Part shown: positions 59,319-64,000 of the stretch, in pieces | Layout of the letters: every line of letters starts with the position of its first letter | Numbering within the stretch: the stretch's first letter is position 1 | Assembly (NCBI RefSeq): GCF_049959315.1 | Contig: NZ_CP188201.1 | Origin: Serratia proteamaculans_D | Lineage (GTDB): Bacteria; Pseudomonadota; Gammaproteobacteria; Enterobacterales; Enterobacteriaceae | Reading direction: 5' to 3' (one strand) | Length of the DNA stretch: 64,000 bases | Notes under the pieces: model-generated | The model's database searches: none | What the model saw: only the letters and a program-made list of their open reading frames with translations | What the model was told of the DNA's origin: nothing | Position numbers and translations under genes: made by a program

Positions 59319-59657
59319 TTAAGGTAGTCTTGATGTAATAAATGAAATTTCATAATCATGTCCAGGGTATTGGCTGATCATTCGCTGTGAAAATTCTTTC
59401 TTTGTGATTTTATGGCGATAAGTATCATGTAATAAAATAAGAAACTCGTCTGATTTTTCAGTGGTATCAATCGGAATACGTTTATAATTATGATCGGATT
59501 TTATTTGGCTTAACAACTTATTGAACCAGTCATTAAACGGTTTGTCGTCAAGTGCGGAAATAACCTGAGGTTCGTTGGTGTTGGTACAGCCCTGAACTAT
59601 TGAAAAAGAAAGCGCAAGGAGCAAAGGGCTAATTAATTTAAATTTGCTTTTTTTCAT
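59319..59657 (-). CDS. small lipoprotein of unknown function
   Basis: This encodes 112 residues with a type II signal peptide (lipobox VQGC, Cys24) and a hydrophilic domain of about 85 residues (DKPFNDWFNKLLSQIKSDHNYKRIP onward). No family is recognised. It is encoded upstream of the autotransporter in the same direction with its own AT-rich leader. Serratia-like AT-rich codon use differs from the ICE backbone. Confidence 0.6.
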   Translation of the reverse strand: MKKSKFKLISPLLLALSFSIVQGCTNTNEPQVISALDDKPFNDWFNKLLSQIKSDHNYKRIPIDTTEKSDEFLILLHDTYRHKITKKEFSQRMISQYPGHDYEISFITSRLP

Positions 59658-59731
59658 TTTTAAATTCCTCCTGTGTCGATTATCTTACTGAAAGTTGACT
59701 ACCCACACTCTTTATAACCAATGTGAGGGTA

Positions 59732-60124
59732 TTATTGTATGACTATTTCATCAAAAAAACATTGCGTTAATGTTCCTGGAGCATGAATACCTTGAGCCCA
59801 TTTTAATACGTTGGGTTTTTCGTCTTGTTCTACCATTCCCCCCCAGACATCAATAAATTCTTTGTTCTTGAAGAAAAAAACGCCAGGCTCAGAGGTTTTT
59901 GTTGAGGCGAAAATAGCTAGCCATTCTTTGTCGGCTAAAACTTCGGATACATCAATTTGTTTTGAGCTGACTTTTTCAGTCAGTACCTTTTGTACCAGAC
60001 CTTGGTAAAGACTCTTGTTCTCCGCATTAATTTTTAGCTTTAAACTCGCACAGTCGACAGTGGCTGACGCTATGTTTACTACAAAAAATAATGGGAGGGA
60101 AAAAAACAATGACAATTTTTTCAT
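59732..60124 (-). CDS. small exported protein of unknown function
   Basis: This encodes 130 residues with a classical signal peptide (cut near ASA), then a mature domain of about 110 residues with two cysteines (VDCASLKL and TQCFFDE) that could form a disulfide. There is no lipobox. A central segment DKEWLAIFASTKTSEPGVFFFKNKEFIDVWGGMV looks like an alpha/beta fold. Function is unknown; it lies 74 bp upstream of the lipoprotein gene, same strand, and they may be co-transcribed. Confidence 0.6.
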   Translation of the reverse strand: MKKLSLFFSLPLFFVVNIASATVDCASLKLKINAENKSLYQGLVQKVLTEKVSSKQIDVSEVLADKEWLAIFASTKTSEPGVFFFKNKEFIDVWGGMVEQDEKPNVLKWAQGIHAPGTLTQCFFDEIVIQ

Positions 60125-60653
60125 AATGATATCACTGGGTTAGGGTTTAATGGAAGTGAGTATAGAACATAATGTCCCATCAAGTGCAAAAAAAAATAAC
60201 CATTTGAATACAAATGCTATTTTGTGATTTTTTGACTATTCCCCTTATATGTTAAGGGTAATACCATGCTGCCTATCATCCGATGGAAACTAAACGGAAA
60301 CAAAGATCGAATTTATTACCAAGTAGGTATGAGTACTGGGATGTATAACTAAGTTTGGGTAATTGACCTGCGGGCATAAATTCAATATTTGAGAAAGGGA
60401 GAACTTTTCATATCTGAATGGTTTTACTGGCCATTTGGCTGGGAAATCAACGAAAGAGTTTTTGCATTTGTCGCTTTGGGTGAATGTTTTTTATTTAAAA
60501 TCAATCGATTGTTTTTTTTCTTTATCAGTTTTTTCTGAAGTGTTTACGCAAGTGAGATTATTCGTAGAACATCTGCTACATTTCATGGACATAGACAAAA
60601 TCCATCTATCCTCGCCTTTGTGGGGAGTGGGCGCGGATGAGTGCGGAGTTTAG
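60125..60653. other. AT-rich divergent intergenic region
   Basis: About 530 bp between the minus-strand exported-protein gene and the mipA-like gene. A 72-codon open frame at 60435-60653 abuts mipA, but it has no ribosome site or recognisable sequence. Promoters for both sides must lie here; no strong operator was recognised. Confidence 0.5.
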
Positions 60654-61397
60654 ATGCATCATTTTAAAATTTTCTGTTTGTTATTAGCAATAACTATACC
60701 CACAAGTGCTTTTTCAAGCAGTTTTTCCCTGGGAGTGCAGACAGAGTTGGAAAGTCAGGCATACAAAGCCAAACGTACACATTTTTATGCCATTCCCTAT
60801 GTGGGCTATGACAATGATGTTTGGTATGTCGACGGTATTGAAACAGGGTTTTATCTACTGAAAGATGCCGAAAATGAACTGAAATTAAAAGCCTACTATT
60901 ACTATGAAGATGCTTACCGTCCTGAAGATGGCCACGGTGAAGCGATGCAAAGGCTTAACAAACGGCGTGCAACTGTCATGTCGGGGATCAGTTACCAAAG
61001 GATCACTCCGTGGGGAGCGCTATTTACCCAGGTAGCGGCGGATACGTTAAATAATAGCAAGGGCGTTGTTGCAACGGCAGCCTACATTGGCGAGCTCAAT
61101 GTCAATTCTGTGATGCTTTATGGAGAAATCGGTACTGATTGGTCGAATGCACAACAAACGCGTTATTACTATGGGATTTCCCAAGAAGAGGCCGATCGCA
61201 GTGGGCTTAATGAATATCGTCCACATCAAAGCCTAACGCCGTTTATCATGTTGGCAGCAGAGTACAAATTCACCCAGTTTTGGGAAGGTTATATTGAATC
61301 CCGTTATAACTTCTTATCGAAAACCGTGCGCCATAGCCCAATGGTTGATCGCGATGGAACGTATAACTTTGTCATTGGCCTTAACTATAATTTTTAA
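60654..61397 (+). CDS. MipA/OmpV-family outer-membrane protein
   Basis: This encodes 247 residues with a signal peptide (cut near SAFSS). A beta-barrel-like sequence has alternating aromatic and polar residues: KAKRTHFYAIPYVGYDNDVWYVDGIETGFYLLKD, then EYRPHQSLTPFIMLAAEYKFTQFWEGYIESRYNFLS, ending in GLNYNF with terminal Phe. The MipA/OmpV family are small outer-membrane proteins, some bound to peptidoglycan-remodelling enzymes, others porin-like. GGAG precedes the ATG. The MFS gene follows 39 bp downstream. Confidence 0.8.
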   Translation: MHHFKIFCLLLAITIPTSAFSSSFSLGVQTELESQAYKAKRTHFYAIPYVGYDNDVWYVDGIETGFYLLKDAENELKLKAYYYYEDAYRPEDGHGEAMQRLNKRRATVMSGISYQRITPWGALFTQVAADTLNNSKGVVATAAYIGELNVNSVMLYGEIGTDWSNAQQTRYYYGISQEEADRSGLNEYRPHQSLTPFIMLAAEYKFTQFWEGYIESRYNFLSKTVRHSPMVDRDGTYNFVIGLNYNF

Positions 61398-61436
61398 CGG
61401 GGGAAGTCTCTATGTTTTGCCAACGAATAGGAGACT

Positions 61437-62573
61437 ATGACAGTGTCAATCTTCTCTAACAAGATTGGTATCCTGCTCGCTGTGATGATTTTTGGCTTAA
61501 CCTATGGTCTTAGTGCACCACTGATCGCGATTAGGTTGGTCAATGAAGGGTATAGTGAAATCTTTGTGGGCATCAATGCGGCGATGCATGCCATCGGCGT
61601 GTTCATTGTCGCCCCATTCTTACCGGTGTTGTGTCGGCGGTTTAATGCTAAATCATTGATAATATTTTCATTGTTTATCTCATGCCTCGTATTGTGTCTC
61701 TTTCCCCTCACGTCTTTTGCAACCTGGTTTGTGTTGCGCCTTATGCTGGGTGCCATGAGCGAAATTATGTTGGTTGTTACTGAAACCTGGTTGAACTTTA
61801 TGGCTGAAGCGGCAAACCGTGCACGAATCATTGCCGCTTATACTGCCAGCTTGTCCACAGGTTTTGCTCTTGGCCCACTCATTTTAGTGTCCGTTGGCAG
61901 TAGCGGAAATACGGCATTTTATCTGGGGGCCGCCATCGCATTGTTGGCAGCAGTAGTAGTCACTCGCTCTGCTGTAAGGCCATTCCCTGCAGACGAACAA
62001 CACCAATCCAAACCGACGCTGATGTACCTTAGTCTGGCACCCATTGCTATAGCGGCAACGGTTCTGAATGCGGGTCTGGAGTCTGCAGGTCTCAACTTAC
62101 TTTCGGTGTATGCAATGAATTTGGGTTGGGACGAACAATCAGCAACGTCATTGATTTCTGTTTTATTGATTGGGGCAATATTGTTACAACTGCCTATTGG
62201 TTGGATAGCGGATAAATACAATCGTCAGTGGCTAATTATCATCATGGCGGGTTTATCGGCCTGTGGGGCATTGTTATGGCCAATATCGCTTAATTATCCC
62301 TGGATGGCATACACATTACTTTTTGTGTGGGGTGGTGTATTTGTAGGTATTTATACTGTGGTGGTCACTGTTGTGGGCGAACGCTTCAGTAACGGTGAAT
62401 TGGTCGGGGTGTATGCTGTATTGTCGATTGCCTGGGGCGTTGGCGCATTGGTTGGCCCAATGATGGGTGGGGTAGCCATGGAATTGAACACTCACGGCCT
62501 ACCATTGATGGCCGCGTTGCTTTGCGGTTTGTTTATGTTGTTTACCCTTAAGAATGCCAGGCGGGGCTGCTAA
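61437..62573 (+). CDS. major facilitator superfamily transporter
   Basis: This encodes 378 residues with twelve hydrophobic helices, an MFS antiporter of the YcaD-like group. Features are a loop with LCRRFNAKS after the second helix, MLVVTETWLNFMAEAANRARI at helix 4-5, and IGWIADKYNRQWLI between helices 8 and 9. Substrate is not readable from sequence. It lies in a possible operon with mipA upstream and an HdeD-like gene 41 bp downstream. The ATG at 61437 follows AGGAGA at the right distance. Confidence 0.83.
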   Translation: MTVSIFSNKIGILLAVMIFGLTYGLSAPLIAIRLVNEGYSEIFVGINAAMHAIGVFIVAPFLPVLCRRFNAKSLIIFSLFISCLVLCLFPLTSFATWFVLRLMLGAMSEIMLVVTETWLNFMAEAANRARIIAAYTASLSTGFALGPLILVSVGSSGNTAFYLGAAIALLAAVVVTRSAVRPFPADEQHQSKPTLMYLSLAPIAIAATVLNAGLESAGLNLLSVYAMNLGWDEQSATSLISVLLIGAILLQLPIGWIADKYNRQWLIIIMAGLSACGALLWPISLNYPWMAYTLLFVWGGVFVGIYTVVVTVVGERFSNGELVGVYAVLSIAWGVGALVGPMMGGVAMELNTHGLPLMAALLCGLFMLFTLKNARRGC

Positions 62574-62614
62574 GCCGTCTTACAATTAAAAGATATGAGA
62601 AGAGGTTATAAGGC

Positions 62615-64000
62615 ATGGTTCAGTTGGTAATGATTTTACTGGGGGTTGATTATTTGCGTAACCGCTGGCGTGGGTTGATGATTGCCGGTTGGTTAGGTGT
62701 GTTGGCTGGCTTAATCATCTTCATCGATGCGTTGGATAACGCGATTTATTTCCCCTTGCATCCCTTTGCTTTCCTGTTGTTGGTCGAAGGCCTGGCGACG
62801 TTGATGGTTGCGCATACCGGCATCGGCGGGCAACGTACCTTGCGTTACGTAAAAGGAGGGGCATTCTCACTGGCCGCGATATTGATCTTGAGCGGGCATC
62901 ACCATGGTCATTTTATTTTATCGATGATTTTTGGCATTTTATTTTTGACCGACGGGTTATTGCAAATCGTCACGGCTGGGGTTGTACGCTATAAAAACTG
63001 GAAATTTGTGGTCGCCGGCGGTGTCATCGAAATCATGTTAGCTATTTTCTTCTTTCAACCCTATCCGACCCATTATGTCGGCACCGTACCTTATTGCTTA
63101 GGCCTGGGATTGATATTTGGTGGCTGGAATATGGTTATGCTGGCGATGCGCGTCAAAAAGCTGGAGGTCAACCCTGCTGTTTTGGGCAATACGGCTGCTG
63201 AGGAAGCCAGCGGGGCAGAAACGGCGCCGTTGGTCACTGAATGGGACGGCCCTCCGGCTGCCGATGAACCGGCACTGACCATACATGTCTGGACACCTGT
63301 AGGATCCTCGAAGAGTGCAGTAGTGCCTCATCCTGTCATTGATCGTTATATTGCTGCGGTGGATAAAAATGGGGTGATTTCCACCGGCCATGCTGCGCTG
63401 GAATCTCCGGAGGGCGTCTATATCAGCCTGTATCCGGCAGTCGATCTTGACCGGTCGCCCGATCAATTTACCCGCTTGCTGCGTGCAACGGCAGATAATA
63501 ATGTTGAAGGGCAGTTTCAACCGGATTATGTGACTGAATCCGAAAAATGGTGCCCTTCAACCATGCAGGTGCGGATCAGGAACTATGATGCTGAACGTTT
63601 GAAGCGGTTCTGGGAGGTCTACCAGGCAGACAACACCTATAACCTTACGCATCGCAACTGCTCAAGCAGTGTGGCGCGTGGGCTGGAAGCGGCACTGGAA
63701 GGCGTGGTGGGTAAGATATGGGGGCAGCGTGGCCACTGGTGGGTGTTGAGTAAAATTCTCACGACGCCGGAGTTATGGGTGGCGGTACAAATACGTAAAC
63801 GCGCAAAAACCATGGCCTGGACGCCAGGGCTGACGCTCGATTACGCACGTGCATTAAGCATGTTGGCGGATCCCCGGCCGGCCGGCTGGATAACCACCAT
63901 ACGTCGTGCCCTAAAGAAAATGTTTTCTTTGCGCAAGCAATGGCGCGATGAAAAAAAACAGGGCACGATAGCGTCAGGTGCTAACGGTGAACCCTCAAAT
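62615..64000 (+). CDS. HdeD-like membrane protein with C-terminal permuted papain-like domain, partial
   Basis: 462 codons are visible and the frame is open at the window end. The N-terminal 170 residues have about six hydrophobic helices of the HdeD/DUF308 kind (RNRWRGLMIAGWLGVLAGL). After an acidic linker comes a soluble domain with TGHAALESPEGVYISLYP (His near 261) and, later, NLTHRNCSSSVARGLEA (Cys near 353). A His before Cys order is that of circularly permuted NlpC/P60-like or LRAT/PPPDE peptidase folds. A hydrolase function is inferred. The ATG at 62615 is preceded by AAGG. Confidence 0.7.
   Translation, partial: MVQLVMILLGVDYLRNRWRGLMIAGWLGVLAGLIIFIDALDNAIYFPLHPFAFLLLVEGLATLMVAHTGIGGQRTLRYVKGGAFSLAAILILSGHHHGHFILSMIFGILFLTDGLLQIVTAGVVRYKNWKFVVAGGVIEIMLAIFFFQPYPTHYVGTVPYCLGLGLIFGGWNMVMLAMRVKKLEVNPAVLGNTAAEEASGAETAPLVTEWDGPPAADEPALTIHVWTPVGSSKSAVVPHPVIDRYIAAVDKNGVISTGHAALESPEGVYISLYPAVDLDRSPDQFTRLLRATADNNVEGQFQPDYVTESEKWCPSTMQVRIRNYDAERLKRFWEVYQADNTYNLTHRNCSSSVARGLEAALEGVVGKIWGQRGHWWVLSKILTTPELWVAVQIRKRAKTMAWTPGLTLDYARALSMLADPRPAGWITTIRRALKKMFSLRKQWRDEKKQGTIASGANGEPSN

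Noticed and set aside
60435..60653. 72-codon frame abutting mipA
   Set aside because: No start signal; the mipA ribosome site lies inside it and its translation has no recognisable features.

Overview
The window looks like a Serratia chromosome (S. plymuthica-like is my best guess) carrying two horizontally acquired blocks. The host backbone at 1-7277 is typical of Enterobacterales: acs-yjcH-actP acetate uptake and activation on the minus strand, gltP, an ActS/YgeR-type amidase-activator lipoprotein and a TauE/SafE permease. The species guess rests on this backbone plus a complete pyrrolnitrin operon, which is known from only a few genera, Serratia among them.

Block 1 (8011-14879) is visibly more GC-rich than the AT-rich DNA on its left. 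It holds prnABCD, the four enzymes that convert tryptophan to the antifungal pyrrolnitrin, followed by a coupled 26-codon ORF and a CPA2-type cation/proton antiporter. Its right side abuts two partial copies of a tRNA-Phe 3' end (14933-14948 and 15091-15137), each next to a tRNA-type terminator. This is a record of repeated integration at tRNA-Phe.

Block 2 begins at the second tRNA-Phe fragment and is an integrative conjugative element (ICE) of the SPI-7 / PAPI-1 / PFGI-1 class. It runs in the usual order. A maintenance and replication module comes first (parA, dnaB, parB, DUF2786, DUF2857, STY4528-type Rep, PFL_4669 type, topB, STY4534 type, ssb; 15228-27480). A mating-pair-formation and coupling module follows (PilL-N, TIGR03759, transglycosylase, TIGR03765, Mrr-like nuclease, TraD, TIGR03747, RAQPRD, TIGR03758, 03745, 03750, 03746, 03749, 03752, 03751, VirB4, TIGR03757, 03756, 03755, TraG-N; 29314-54971). 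A DUF3742-like gene converges on it. Neither a relaxase nor an integrase nor the intact tRNA-Phe is visible, so the ICE probably continues beyond 64000 or is truncated.

AT-rich cargo sits in the gaps of the ICE backbone: a 515-residue orphan membrane protein after ssb; a DUF5343 plus HEPN RNase-like pair before RAQPRD; and, after VirB4, a PARIS-like AAA ATPase plus TOPRIM (DUF4435) pair, a Tn3-ended cassette carrying an Ltp superinfection-exclusion-like protein, and remnants of an IS3 transposase and an SDR gene. This looks like a set of anti-phage loci.

From 55500 to the end there is a group of envelope genes that are either ICE cargo or chromosome: an autotransporter whose passenger carries two D-T-G motifs and resembles a pepsin-like aspartic protease, two small exported proteins, a MipA/OmpV porin-like protein, an MFS transporter, and an HdeD-type membrane protein fused to a permuted papain-like domain that runs off the window. 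Non-coding highlights are a STAXI-type pseudoknot RNA and a second candidate structured RNA between topB and the STY4534-type gene, palindromic repeats inside the STY4528-type rep gene, and a nested palindrome just upstream of prnA.
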